The notes: generated from the sequence alone by a model not told the origin. 64,000 bases of DNA from Bacillota bacterium (GCA_023426245.1 JAFABB010000040.1:186001-250000), one strand, 5' to 3'. Shown: positions 34,182-43,813, numbered from the stretch's first letter. Numbers and translations are program-made.

Positions 34182-35054
34182 TCAATGAATTAATTTTTCA
34201 CAAATTCTTTCAAAATCTTCTCCATCATAATAATCAATCTCTATTTTCCCACCGCTCCCCGTTTGACGAATAATAACCTTCGTTCCAAATAATTGTTGTA
34301 ACTCATCTTCCATCTCTGTCACATTGGGATCTTTTCGCATGGGCGCTTTCGCCGAAGTTTTTTTTGTTTCACGTGAAACAGGCGGGGGTGAATTCAATTG
34401 CCGAATAAATTCCTCTGTCTCACGAACCGACATTTCTTGAAGTTGAAGCTCGCTCCAAGCACGTTTTTGTTCTTCCGGAGTTTTTAGACTTAAAAGAGCA
34501 CGCGCATGACCCATGGTTAATGTCCCTTTGGCCAAATCCGAACGAATTTCCATGGGAAGATTCAATAATCTTAGGGTATTCGCAATGGCAGGCCGGCTTT
34601 TCCCTACCTTTTTGGCGATTTCATCTTGGGTTAATTGAAATTCATCAATTAAACGCTGATAGGCATCGGCTTCTTCAATGGGATTGAGATCTTCGCGTTG
34701 TAAATTTTCAACGAGGGCAACTTCCATCATCGCCTGATCCGTCATTTCTTTGACTACAACAGGAACTTGAGTCAAGCCCACAAGTTTGGCGGCCCTTAGT
34801 CTTCGCTCGCCCGCAATTAATTGAAATTTGTCACCAATCTCCCGGACGAGCAATGGTTGAATAATCCCATGAATTTTAATAGATTCCGCAAGCTCATTAA
34901 GCTTATCATCGATAAATTCTTTACGGGGTTGATACGGGTTGGTCTGGATGTCATCGATATTGACTTCAAATTGGGCCTCATTTGTCTGATTTTCCTCGGC
35001 CAGCTCCGGAATTAAGGCGCCTAAGCCTTTGCCTAAACCCCGATTTTTATTCAT
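34182..35054 (-). CDS. parB: chromosome-partitioning CTPase ParB (Spo0J)
   Basis: 290 residues. Starts MNKNRGLGKGLGALIPE. The CTPase/ParBc domain (about 28-120) has DDIQTNPYQPRKEF and GERRLRAAKL. The helix-turn-helix region follows (LTQDEIAKKVGKSRPAIANTLRLLNLP), then a C-terminal dimer domain. It loads onto parS and spreads. The parA stop overlaps its start by 8 nt. A perfect parS lies inside the gene (34365-34380). Confidence 0.97.
   Translation of the reverse strand: MNKNRGLGKGLGALIPELAEENQTNEAQFEVNIDDIQTNPYQPRKEFIDDKLNELAESIKIHGIIQPLLVREIGDKFQLIAGERRLRAAKLVGLTQVPVVVKEMTDQAMMEVALVENLQREDLNPIEEADAYQRLIDEFQLTQDEIAKKVGKSRPAIANTLRLLNLPMEIRSDLAKGTLTMGHARALLSLKTPEEQKRAWSELQLQEMSVRETEEFIRQLNSPPPVSRETKKTSAKAPMRKDPNVTEMEDELQQLFGTKVIIRQTGSGGKIEIDYYDGEDFERICEKLIH
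34365..34380. promoter_or_regulatory. perfect parS site within parB
   Basis: TGTTTCACGTGAAACA, an exact match to the conserved 16-bp parS palindrome, inside the parB coding sequence, as in many Bacillota. Confidence 0.95.
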
Positions 35055-35808
35055 TGGCTATCACTTCCTTGGCTAAATCAATATAAGCCTCGGCTCCTTT
35101 GGATTTCTCGTCATATAGAGTAATCGGAAGGCCAAAACTAGGTGCTTCACTCAACCGAATGTTACGGGGGATCACCGACTTATAAACTTTATCATTGAAG
35201 TACCGGCGTACTTCCTCAGTAACCTGGGATGAAAGATTGGTGCGGTTATCATACATTGTCAAAACAACACCCTCAATTTCAAGATTGGGGTTTGAGTATT
35301 TTTGCACGAGTTGCACGGTTTTCATTAACTGGCTAAGACCTTCTAACGCATAATATTCACATTGAATCGGTACAATAATTGAATCTGCTGCAGCCAAGGC
35401 ATTTATTGTTAAATTGCCAAGAGAAGGGGGGCAGTCAATGAGTACATAGTCGTACAGATCCTTAATCGGTTCAATCGCTCTTTTTAATCTTTGATCGCGA
35501 GCCATCATGCCGACCAATTCAGCCTCTGCGCCTGCTAAGCGGATCGTTGCGGGTGCGATTTTCAGGTTTTCCACTTGGGTTTGTAATAATACTTGGTCCA
35601 ATGGAGTCTCGTTAATTAAAACATCATAAATGCAATTTTTAATTTCACTCTTTTTTAAACCAATCCCACTGGTGGAATTCCCCTGGGGGTCGTGATCAAT
35701 GATTAAAACCTTTTTTCCTTTTTGGGCTAAGCATGCACCCAAGTTCACAGCGGTTGTCGTTTTTCCTACACCGCCTTTTTGATTGGCGATTGCGACTACT
35801 TTCCCCAT
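35047..35808 (-). CDS. parA: chromosome-partitioning ATPase ParA (Soj)
   Basis: 253 residues from ATG 35808 with GAGGAG 7 nt upstream, the usual Soj length. Deviant Walker A KGGVGKTTTAVNLGACLA at about 11, Walker A' region DHDPQGNSTSGIG, and DCPPSLGNLT. It partners ParB in segregating the origin and, in Bacillus, affects DnaA. The frame stays open upstream to 35961 with 51 further residues (MKRSKKNSVEVLTQRAHDLF...) of unclear meaning. Confidence 0.97.
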   Translation of the reverse strand: MGKVVAIANQKGGVGKTTTAVNLGACLAQKGKKVLIIDHDPQGNSTSGIGLKKSEIKNCIYDVLINETPLDQVLLQTQVENLKIAPATIRLAGAEAELVGMMARDQRLKRAIEPIKDLYDYVLIDCPPSLGNLTINALAAADSIIVPIQCEYYALEGLSQLMKTVQLVQKYSNPNLEIEGVVLTMYDNRTNLSSQVTEEVRRYFNDKVYKSVIPRNIRLSEAPSFGLPITLYDEKSKGAEAYIDLAKEVIANE

Positions 35809-36052
35809 AATTGACTCCTCCTCCCGTTGGCCCCTTTTGGCCTGTAAAATGATTTCATTTTTCCGAAGGGCCTCCATTTCAACGCTAAATAAATCGTGGG
35901 CGCGTTGTGTCAAAACTTCTACTGAATTTTTTTTTGATCGTTTCATAAAAGTCACTCCCAATCCCCTCGGTTTCTTTTTTCTTTCGAGATAAGGTCGTAA
36001 CTTCCTTCTTTGTTGCTAAACTTTCTATTAGTAAATTTCAAAAATTTAATTT

Positions 36053-36772
36053 TTATAATGGTTTCTTTTGAGGAATCCCTGCTTTCCGTGGATACCCGTT
36101 TGGAGTAGGGTGAGTTTTCTCAATAATCACCATGGATCGGAACCCGTAAGAAAAAGGAAGCTCCGTTGTGAGGCAATCTATAACCGATCCTCCCAATATC
36201 TTGAGGGCTTTCTCCGCCTCATCAAGTTCGTTATGATAATCTTTTCCTTTATATAGTATGGCATGGCCATGAATGGATACAAACGGCAAAGTTAATTCCG
36301 CTAATATATTGAGAGGGGCTACCGCTCTGGCAATTGCCAAATCAAATCCCTCGTATTCCTTGGAAATCGTAATAAAATCTTCCACTCTTGACCAAACCGG
36401 ATTAATATTATGTATGCAGAATTGCTTGCAAAATTGTTCCTGAAATTTTATTTTTTTTTGAACCGAATCCAATGATACAAATTTTTTTTCTGGAGAACAA
36501 ATTGCCAGTGGAATCCCGGGAATTCCAGCACCGCTGCCAATGTCGATAATCCGGCGGGCGTCTAGATATTCCGATCGATTGAAAATGACCAACGAATCAA
36601 AGATATGCTTAAAAAGAGCCTCTTTTCGATCGGTGATAGCGGTCAAATTTACTGTTTGATTGGCATCCAACAAAAAATCAATAAATTGAAATAATTGGTG
36701 CAAAGTATGTTCCGAAAGTTTGATCGAAGCTTTTTCAAGTTCATCTGCTAATAATTGTTGAATATCGTTCAT
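36053..36772 (-). CDS. rsmG: 16S rRNA (guanine527-N7)-methyltransferase
   Basis: 239 residues. Rossmann methyltransferase using S-adenosylmethionine to make m7G527. It has VNLTAITDRKEALFKHIFDSL and DIGSGAGIPGIPLAI (SAM site), then IARAVAPLNILAEL. Its ATG overlaps the mnmG stop (ATGA), the standard mnmG-rsmG pair. The C-terminal tail (PNGYPRKAGIPQKKPL) is typical. Confidence 0.96.
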   Translation of the reverse strand: MNDIQQLLADELEKASIKLSEHTLHQLFQFIDFLLDANQTVNLTAITDRKEALFKHIFDSLVIFNRSEYLDARRIIDIGSGAGIPGIPLAICSPEKKFVSLDSVQKKIKFQEQFCKQFCIHNINPVWSRVEDFITISKEYEGFDLAIARAVAPLNILAELTLPFVSIHGHAILYKGKDYHNELDEAEKALKILGGSVIDCLTTELPFSYGFRSMVIIEKTHPTPNGYPRKAGIPQKKPL

Positions 36773-38643
36773 TTTGAATTCCTCATCGTATTCTCCAAAT
36801 AAAAAAGCAAAGCGGTTAAATCAGCCGGGTTAATTCCGCTAATCCTGGAAGCTTGGCCTAAAGTCATGGGTTGAAATTGCTTAAGTTTTTCCCGGGCTTC
36901 ACGGGCAAGATTGGGGACCTTATCATAATCAATGGACATGGAAATCTTTTTATTTTCCAAATCAAGCAGCTTCTGTACCTGAAGATTTTCTTTTGCAAGA
37001 TAACCTTGATACTTAAAACGAACGGCCACTTCTTTCAAATCCATCGGACTCATGGTTTGTTCCGGAAACAGCTTTTGGGCAAAATCAGGGGGAACCTCAG
37101 GTCTTTTAAGAATTTCAGCAACATTAAAGCGATTTTTAGGAGCCGTTAGTTGAGCCTCTTCAAAAATCCGGCGTATCTGGGGCTCAGGATTAAAGTATTG
37201 ATTTTGAAATATGCTGTGTAAATGGTGAATTCGTTGTTTTTTTTCATTAAAAATTTGATTTTCATGGTCATTGATCAAACCAATATGAATCCCATAGGGA
37301 GTCAATCGTTCATCGGCGTTATCGGAACGTAGTGTCAGACGGTATTCAGCTCTTGAAGTCAATACCCGATATGGCTCCAAGCTTTCTTTGGTAACTAAAT
37401 CATCAATCAGTACACCGATATAAGCTTCCGAACGCTTCAAAACAAGTGGTTCTTTGCCATGAACTTTAAGAGCCGCATTAATACCGGCCATTAAACCTTG
37501 GGCGGCCGCTTCTTCATAGCCCGAACTTCCATTTAGCTGGCCGGCGGCAAATAAACCGGGAACATGTTTTAGTTCCAGGGATGGTTTTAATTCAGAACCC
37601 GGTAAAGCATCATACTCAATAGCATAACCGGGACGAACGATTTCTAATTTTTCCAGCCCAGGGATGGTCCGTAAAAATAATTCCTGAACATATTCAGGCA
37701 AGCTAGTGGACAGGCCAGCTAAATACATTTCATCACTATCTACGCCTTCCGGCTCAATAAACACTTGGTGGCGGTCTTTATCGGGAAACTGAATCAACTT
37801 GCTTTCAATCGATGGACAGTAGCGCGGACCCACTCCGGTAATTTGTCCGGAAAATAAGGGAGCTTCTTGCATATGCTCACGGATAATCTGATGAGTCAAT
37901 GGCTGGGTATACGTTAACCAACATAAATGTTCAGGGTGGATTTGCCAAGTTTCCCAAAAAGAGAAGCCATGCTCTTTAAAACCTCCGGGCTGAGGGGTCA
38001 TTTTTGTAAAATCAATCGATCTCCGGCGGACCCGGGCGGGAGTGCCTGTTTTAAAACGCCTAAGTGGGAGACCGATCTTTTTCAAATCATCCGATAAACA
38101 ATTAGCCGGAAGCTGGCCCATAGGCCCGGACGGATAATTAAGATTGCCAATAAAAACACGGCCTTGAAGAAAAGTACCGGTAGCAAGAATGACGGTCTTC
38201 GAGTGATATTCAATTCCGGTACGGGTTCTCACTCCCATGCAATCACCCAAAGCATCCAAAAGGAGTTCAGCTACTTCCGCTTGCCTGATAGTAAGGTTGG
38301 GTATACTCTCCAATTCAGTCAACATCGTCCGATGGTAGACTTCCTTGTCGGCTTGAGCCCTTAAAGCCCACACTGCCGGACCTTTTTGGGTATTCAGCAT
38401 CCGCATTTGCAAATAGGTCCTGTCGATCATTCGACCCATGATACCTCCAAGAGCATCGATTTCGCGAACCAAATGCCCTTTGGCGGGACCTCCGATGGAA
38501 GGATTACACGGCATAAAAGCAACGTTATTATAATTAATTGTAAAAAGTAGAGTCCGACAGCCCATCTTGGCTGCTGCAAAAGCGGCTTCACAACCGGCAT
38601 GACCTGCTCCGACAATAATTACATCATAGGACTGCTGCTCCAT
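36769..38643 (-). CDS. mnmG: tRNA uridine-5-carboxymethylaminomethyl modification enzyme MnmG (canonical copy)
   Basis: 624 residues. FAD protein that with MnmE builds the aminomethyl group on U34 of certain tRNAs. It has GAGHAGCEAAFAAAKMG (FAD), MPCNPSIGGPAKGHLVREID (Cys46 region), TGTPARVRRRSIDF, GPRYCPSIESKLIQF, LTSRAEYRLTLRSDNAD (about residue 426) and the C-terminal GQASRISGINPADL. All canonical features are kept, so I take this as the functional copy. Its start overlaps the end of the second mnmG-like gene by 20 nt; RBS AAGGAG precedes. Confidence 0.95.
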   Translation of the reverse strand: MEQQSYDVIIVGAGHAGCEAAFAAAKMGCRTLLFTINYNNVAFMPCNPSIGGPAKGHLVREIDALGGIMGRMIDRTYLQMRMLNTQKGPAVWALRAQADKEVYHRTMLTELESIPNLTIRQAEVAELLLDALGDCMGVRTRTGIEYHSKTVILATGTFLQGRVFIGNLNYPSGPMGQLPANCLSDDLKKIGLPLRRFKTGTPARVRRRSIDFTKMTPQPGGFKEHGFSFWETWQIHPEHLCWLTYTQPLTHQIIREHMQEAPLFSGQITGVGPRYCPSIESKLIQFPDKDRHQVFIEPEGVDSDEMYLAGLSTSLPEYVQELFLRTIPGLEKLEIVRPGYAIEYDALPGSELKPSLELKHVPGLFAAGQLNGSSGYEEAAAQGLMAGINAALKVHGKEPLVLKRSEAYIGVLIDDLVTKESLEPYRVLTSRAEYRLTLRSDNADERLTPYGIHIGLINDHENQIFNEKKQRIHHLHSIFQNQYFNPEPQIRRIFEEAQLTAPKNRFNVAEILKRPEVPPDFAQKLFPEQTMSPMDLKEVAVRFKYQGYLAKENLQVQKLLDLENKKISMSIDYDKVPNLAREAREKLKQFQPMTLGQASRISGINPADLTALLFYLENTMRNSK

Positions 38644-40501
38644 ATCCTTCTCCTTGTCCCTTTCCTTTCTGACATTTCATAAATAATAATGTCCGATCCA
38701 CATTCGCTAAGGTAGGTATCCGTAAAGCCTGTCCAAGAGTTAAAGGTCTAATTCGTAACAAATCATTGCGTCCGGTTTCCGAAAGGCCCTTCAATCCTGC
38801 CGCCCAAACGGGATCGATTCCAATTTGATTCAGCTCATACATCTGCGTTCTTTTATTTTGTTGGCGTTCCAAATACCCTGCTAATTTTGATTCATTCCAA
38901 ATAAACTCTCGAACCGGCTGGGGATAGCTTTTTAAAACAGGAAATTCTTTAACTAATATTTCATCGGTTAGTTCCGGACGCAAGATAAGTTCTTTTAAAC
39001 GGTATCCCCTGTCGGGTTTAGGCAACCCCGTACGTCCCCAAAAATTAGATTCCGGACTCATTTTAGTATTCGAAAGAAGATCTTGCAATTCGGTTCCGCC
39101 ATTCAAAAGTTGTTCCAACCGGTTCCACCGCTGGTGAGAATTTAATCCAAGCTCAAAACCAACTCTTCCCAAACGGCTTAAAGAATTATCAAGCCGCAGA
39201 AACAAGCGAAATTCAGCGAGTGAAGTCATCATTCGATAGGGTTCTTCCGTTCCAAGGGTCGTTAAATCATCGATTAAGACTCCAATATATGAAGTGGTTC
39301 GATCCGGGATATAAGCAGGAAGTCCTTTTATTTTGCGGGCTGCGTTGATACCTGCAATAAGTCCTTGGACCGCGGCCTCTTCATAACCTGAGGTTCCATT
39401 GATTTGTCCCGCAGTAAAAAGATTTTCTATTATCCGGTTTTCCAATGAAGGATGAAATTGAAACGAATCCAGACAATCATATTCGACAGCATACCCCGGT
39501 CGGACAATCTGAGAATTCTCCAATCCTGGAATCGTTGCCAATATTTTCTCCTGAATTTCTTCCGGCATAGCGGTAGTCATTCCCAATAAATAGAGTTCCT
39601 CGGTATACCTTCCTTCCGGCTCAATAAATATTAAGTGGTCGGTTTTTTGAGGAAAATTAATGACTTTTCGGTCAATCGATGGACAAAAATGAGGTCCTTT
39701 CGTAGTAATGGCGCCCGAACGGATCGGCGATAAACTTAAATTGTCAACAATGGTAGCAATGGTTTCAGGAGTGGTTGATGTCATCCAACAAGGGATTTGC
39801 GGGCGTTTTTGGCTCAGTCCATCCCAAGAATAACCCCACTCCGGGTCGATCAATTTTTGAGGCGACATTTTATCATAATTTACCGATTGATTATGAATTC
39901 TAGGCGGAGTTGCAGTCTGAAAACACCGTAAAATAAGACCTTGTTTCTTTAGACTCATGCTCAACTCGACTGAAGCAGGCTCGCCTTGGCGGCCTCCCTG
40001 ATAGCGTATATCGCCCATCACGATATGGGCATCCAAAAAAGTTCCGGTGGCGACGATCACTGCCTTGGCTTGATAACTTCTGCCCGATTTGAGCTTCACA
40101 CCGACTACCCTTTTGTCATCAACCAGTAAATCACAAACCAATCCCTGTTTTACGGTTAGATTGGGTTCCCGTTCCAAAACTAAAGTCATCTCTGCCTGGT
40201 ATAAACGCTTATCGGCCTGAGCCCTGAGGGCCAAAACAGCCGGACCACGACTTTCATTGATCCGGCGGATATTTAAATAGGAACGATCAATAATTTTGCC
40301 CATTTCACCACCTAAAGCATCTAATTCCCTTACAAGATGACTTTTAGCAGCAGGACCGCCAATTGCTGGATTACAGGACATAGCCGCAATCGTATCCGGA
40401 GAAATTGTGATAATCAGTGTCTTAGCACCTAACCGTGCTGAAGCAAGAGCTGCTTCACATCCGGCGTGTCCGGCGCCGACTACGATAACATCGTATTCCA
40501 C
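38624..40501 (-). CDS. MnmG-like paralogue, divergent
   Basis: 625 residues, GTG start at 40501 (GAAGGAG 9 nt upstream). Clearly homologous to MnmG along its whole length: GAGHAGCEAALASARLG, MSCNPAIGG, GPHFCPSIDRKVINF, GYEEAAVQGLIAGINAA. It differs at spots that are nearly fixed in MnmG. The GGPAKGHLV loop has an extra residue (GGPAAKSHLV, about 49-57). TGTPPRI is TATPPRI (about 195). The LTSRAEYRL motif is MTSLAEFRL (about 425), losing the Arg. The C-terminal helical domain is weakly conserved. It is frame-intact, between mnmE and the canonical mnmG, so it is probably expressed. A changed or auxiliary tRNA role is possible. Confidence 0.93.
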   Translation of the reverse strand: MEYDVIVVGAGHAGCEAALASARLGAKTLIITISPDTIAAMSCNPAIGGPAAKSHLVRELDALGGEMGKIIDRSYLNIRRINESRGPAVLALRAQADKRLYQAEMTLVLEREPNLTVKQGLVCDLLVDDKRVVGVKLKSGRSYQAKAVIVATGTFLDAHIVMGDIRYQGGRQGEPASVELSMSLKKQGLILRCFQTATPPRIHNQSVNYDKMSPQKLIDPEWGYSWDGLSQKRPQIPCWMTSTTPETIATIVDNLSLSPIRSGAITTKGPHFCPSIDRKVINFPQKTDHLIFIEPEGRYTEELYLLGMTTAMPEEIQEKILATIPGLENSQIVRPGYAVEYDCLDSFQFHPSLENRIIENLFTAGQINGTSGYEEAAVQGLIAGINAARKIKGLPAYIPDRTTSYIGVLIDDLTTLGTEEPYRMMTSLAEFRLFLRLDNSLSRLGRVGFELGLNSHQRWNRLEQLLNGGTELQDLLSNTKMSPESNFWGRTGLPKPDRGYRLKELILRPELTDEILVKEFPVLKSYPQPVREFIWNESKLAGYLERQQNKRTQMYELNQIGIDPVWAAGLKGLSETGRNDLLRIRPLTLGQALRIPTLANVDRTLLFMKCQKGKGQGEGYGAAVL

Positions 40502-40562
40502 TTATGCCAGCTCCTTCATCATCGTAATGATCGTATAAACAATCATCGTGATAGTTTAATTG

Positions 40563-41954
40563 TCATTTACCAATACAAAATTGAGCAAAGATGCCGTGTA
40601 ACACCTCATCGGAAACATTTTTTCCGGTAATTTCACCAAGGGCCTCCAAACAAGACCGTAAATCAACTGCCAACAAATCTTCACTCAAATGATTTTCAAG
40701 TCCGTCATGAAAACTTTCTAACGCAACCAATCCTCGCTCTATCGCTTGTTTATGACGGACCCTCGAAAGCAAAGGCCGATCATCGACTGCAATTTTGCCC
40801 AGTCCTACATTTTCAATTAAGATCTTTTCCAATTCCGTAAAACCATTTTTCGTTTCCAGGGAAATTTTCACAATAGGATATTCATTCTGCGCGGGACCAA
40901 TTTCATCCATATTTAATCTCTGGGATAAATCTATTTTATTCACAACAAGAATAGCCGGTTTTCCATGAATTTTTTTTAGGATCAGTTTATCTTCTACGGA
41001 TAATTCTTGGCTACCATCCAGAAGCATCAAAATCAAATCGGCATCGGATAAATACTGCTCCGCTTTTTCAATTCCAATTTTTTCAATAGGATTTTCAGTT
41101 GTCCGAATACCGGCTGTATCGATAAGACGGATTGGGATGCCTTGAATCTGAATTTGAGCTTCAATAACATCCCGGGTTGTACCCGGTATTTCCGTGACGA
41201 TAGCCCGTTCTTCCTGTAAAAAAGTGTTCAGCAAACTGGATTTTCCCACATTCGGGCGGCCAACAATGACAATCATAATTCCTTCGCGAAGTTTTCGCCC
41301 TTCGTTGATATGATTTAATAACCCTCTAAACTCATTTTCAAGATGGATAACTTCATCAAAAAGTTGGTCTCTTTGGGGTTCAGGAATACCTTCTTCCGGA
41401 AAATCCAATACTGCCTCGATTGAAACTAAAATTTCATATAAGGCAGATTCTAATTTAAAAATTTCTTCCGTTGCACGTCCTGTTAATTGGGATAATGCAA
41501 TTTGATGAGCTTTTTCAGTTTTAGCCCGAATCAAATCAATAATTGACTCCGCTTGTACCAAATCAATACGCCCGTTTAAATAGGCCCGCTCGGTAAATTC
41601 GCCGGGGCCGGCCAACCTAGCGTCTTGATCCAAAATCGCTTCCAAAATCCGCGATATTCCAACCATTCCCCCATGGGCTTGGATTTCCAAAACGTCCTCT
41701 GCGGTGTAACTATGGGGTTTCCGGCTGTAAAAAAAAAGGACCTCGTCGATAATCTGTTGATTCTTAGGATCAACAACTTTTGCATAATAAATATGATGAT
41801 CCTGAAAGTCTTTAAAAAAATGGCCTTTTTGGTTCTGCAAAATTTTGAGGCCAATTTCTTTAGCCTTGGAACCACTAACTCGGATGATAGCGATTCCACC
41901 TTCTCCTATCGGAGTAGATATAGCGGCAATCGTATCGTTAACGTAAACGTTCAC
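40563..41954 (-). CDS. mnmE: tRNA modification GTPase MnmE
   Basis: 463 residues from GTG 41954, chosen for GGGAGG 5 nt upstream; an in-frame start at 41996 would lie 42 nt earlier without one. The N-terminal folate-binding domain has DTIAAISTPIGEGGIAIIRVSG. The inserted G domain has GRPNVGKSSLLN, IPGTTRDV, DTAGIR and NKID. The C-terminus ends FCIGK, the MnmE cysteine motif. It forms the MnmE-MnmG complex that modifies U34. Confidence 0.97.
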   Translation of the reverse strand: MNVYVNDTIAAISTPIGEGGIAIIRVSGSKAKEIGLKILQNQKGHFFKDFQDHHIYYAKVVDPKNQQIIDEVLFFYSRKPHSYTAEDVLEIQAHGGMVGISRILEAILDQDARLAGPGEFTERAYLNGRIDLVQAESIIDLIRAKTEKAHQIALSQLTGRATEEIFKLESALYEILVSIEAVLDFPEEGIPEPQRDQLFDEVIHLENEFRGLLNHINEGRKLREGIMIVIVGRPNVGKSSLLNTFLQEERAIVTEIPGTTRDVIEAQIQIQGIPIRLIDTAGIRTTENPIEKIGIEKAEQYLSDADLILMLLDGSQELSVEDKLILKKIHGKPAILVVNKIDLSQRLNMDEIGPAQNEYPIVKISLETKNGFTELEKILIENVGLGKIAVDDRPLLSRVRHKQAIERGLVALESFHDGLENHLSEDLLAVDLRSCLEALGEITGKNVSDEVLHGIFAQFCIGK

Positions 41955-42116
41955 TAGTTCCTCCCTTTTAAGTACCCAAAATAAAACTTCTACCATATAT
42001 TTTCTTACATATTCGATTGTTGGTTTTTATCGATAAAAATAAATACTAAAAAATAAACCCGGATAAACCGGGTTCCTTTGGTCCAACTTCGATCTTGAAT
42101 TTATTAAATAACCTGG

Positions 42117-42749
42117 TTATGACTCCATAGTATCCTGAGGAGAAATAATAACGTGTCGATATGGGTCTTCTCCTTCACTATAAGTAATCACTTCTTTGTA
42201 TTCCTGTAAAGTAGCATGAATAATCCGCCGTTCATGAGGAGACATTGGTTCCAATACCTGCTTGCGTTTTTCACGTTTTACTTTATCGGCAACTTTCAAT
42301 GCTAAGTGCCGTAAAGTCTCTTCCCGCCGGCGGCGATAACCTTCTACATCAACAACAATTCGTTCTTTATCGAGTTGATCCTTATTGACCGCTAAGTTAA
42401 CCAGGTATTGAATAGCATCAAGGGTTTGTCCATGTTTCCCAATCAATAATCCCAAGTCTTTTCCATTAATATTCAAAGTGGTGCAGTCTTTCCGTTTGAA
42501 GATTTCTACTTGAGCCATTACTCCCATATTCACTAATAATTCACGCAAAAACAAAGCAGCGACTTGTCCCAAATCTTCCTTGACAGTAACTTTAACTTTC
42601 ACAGCCTTACTGCCTAAAAAACCAAATAAACCTTTAGAAGTCTCTTCCATGACCTCAACGCGGACCTGATCCAACGTTGCCTTCAATTCACGAAGAGCTT
42701 CTTCCACCGCTTCTTCTTTGGTATGGGCAATTTTTATAACAGACTTCAA
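42117..42749 (-). CDS. jag: Jag/KhpB RNA-binding protein (SpoIIIJ-associated)
   Basis: 210 residues, TTG start with GGGGGGAG upstream. N-terminal Jag-N domain (about 1-55, KIAHTKEEAVEEALREL and KGLFGFLGSKAVKV), KH domain (about 80-150, LLIGKHGQTLDAIQYLVNLA), and R3H domain at the end (RRREETLRHLALKVADK... MSPHERRIIHATLQ). Binds RNA with KhpA and is linked to cell-wall control in Bacillota. It sits next to yidC as usual. Confidence 0.96.
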   Translation of the reverse strand: MKSVIKIAHTKEEAVEEALRELKATLDQVRVEVMEETSKGLFGFLGSKAVKVKVTVKEDLGQVAALFLRELLVNMGVMAQVEIFKRKDCTTLNINGKDLGLLIGKHGQTLDAIQYLVNLAVNKDQLDKERIVVDVEGYRRRREETLRHLALKVADKVKREKRKQVLEPMSPHERRIIHATLQEYKEVITYSEGEDPYRHVIISPQDTMES

Positions 42750-42845
42750 CGAATCTCCCCCCTATATCCAAAACCTTTGGCCAATATCCGCAAATTCTAC
42801 GCTACAATACAAATTTATTTTTCTTTCATTCATTGACCAAAGATT

Positions 42846-43577
42846 TTAATTCTTTTCAGGCTCAGGATGATTTCCCGCTTTGTGAATATGTTCTTTCACC
42901 GTGAAGTACTCATTAATAATATATTGTTGGGCAATACCTACGATATTGCTTACCACCCAATACAAACCAACTCCGGCATTGACTTGATAAGTGAAAAAAC
43001 CAAACATTACAGGCATAATGTACAAGAATATCTTTTGGTTTTGATCCGCACCAGTAGATGGAGTTGTTAGTTTCTGTTGGAAAAATGTAGTGATTGCCGA
43101 GATGATTGCTAAAGGAATATCACCTTTCTGAACCAAAGGAAGCCACAAAAAAGTAGCGTTACCAATAGAATTTTTAATGAAAGTCGGATCTTGCAATAAC
43201 CCGAAAATCGCCCATAAGAGTGGTAATTGAATTAACATCGGCAAACATCCGCCAAAGGGGTTTACCTGTTCTTTTTTATAAAGCTCCATAGTCCGGCGCT
43301 GCATCTCATCGGGCTTGTCTTTGAATTTCTCCTGAATCTCTTTCAACTTCGGCTGAATATTCTTCATTTTATTCATAGCCTGAACTTGTTTAATCATTGT
43401 TGGGAAGAGAATTATCTTGATCACAACAGTTAAAATAATAATCGCCCAGCCCCAACTAATTGACCATTCAAACCCAAATCCGCCCTGATGAAAAAAGTTG
43501 AGTATATTGGCAAACAAATTAATAAATTGGTCAAATAAATTTAAATGAGCACCTGGAGGTTTGATCAGAATCGGCAT
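42846..43577 (-). CDS. yidC: YidC/OxaA membrane protein insertase (SpoIIIJ-like)
   Basis: 243 residues. Short Bacillota form with about five helices; no long periplasmic domain. It has the conserved WSISWGWAIIILTVVIKIILFP start, PFGGCLPMLIQLPLLWAIFGLL, and MPVMFGFFTYQVNAGVGLYWVVSNIV near the end, then a charged C-tail. It inserts small membrane proteins, alone or with Sec. Confidence 0.96.
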   Translation of the reverse strand: MPILIKPPGAHLNLFDQFINLFANILNFFHQGGFGFEWSISWGWAIIILTVVIKIILFPTMIKQVQAMNKMKNIQPKLKEIQEKFKDKPDEMQRRTMELYKKEQVNPFGGCLPMLIQLPLLWAIFGLLQDPTFIKNSIGNATFLWLPLVQKGDIPLAIISAITTFFQQKLTTPSTGADQNQKIFLYIMPVMFGFFTYQVNAGVGLYWVVSNIVGIAQQYIINEYFTVKEHIHKAGNHPEPEKN

Positions 43578-43597
43578 ATGATTTACATCCTTTCATT

Positions 43598-43813
43598 TCA
43601 CTTTTCGGGTATCGGATCATAGCCACCTTTTGAAAACGGATGGCACCTGAAAATTCTCTTCATACCATAGTATAACCCTTTCATTAAACCAAATTTCTCA
43701 ATCGCCTGGTAAGTGTATTTTGAACAAGTCGGGTAAAAGCGACAAGTTCTAGGTTTAATGGGTGAAATAACTTTTTGATAAAATAGTATAAAAAGAAGGA
43801 TTACTCCTTTCAA
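43598..43813 (-). CDS. yidD: YidD membrane protein insertion efficiency factor
   Basis: 71 residues, TTG start overlapping the rnpA stop (TTGA). Family core: IKPRTCRFYPTCSKYTYQAIEKFG and GMKRIFRCHPFSKGGYDPIP. It helps YidC-dependent insertion. Gene order rpmH-rnpA-yidD-yidC is standard. Confidence 0.95.
   Translation of the reverse strand: MKGVILLFILFYQKVISPIKPRTCRFYPTCSKYTYQAIEKFGLMKGLYYGMKRIFRCHPFSKGGYDPIPEK

Noticed and set aside
38624..40501. Second mnmG as an assembly duplication
   Set aside because: The two copies differ throughout at protein level, so this is an old paralogue and not a duplicated contig segment.
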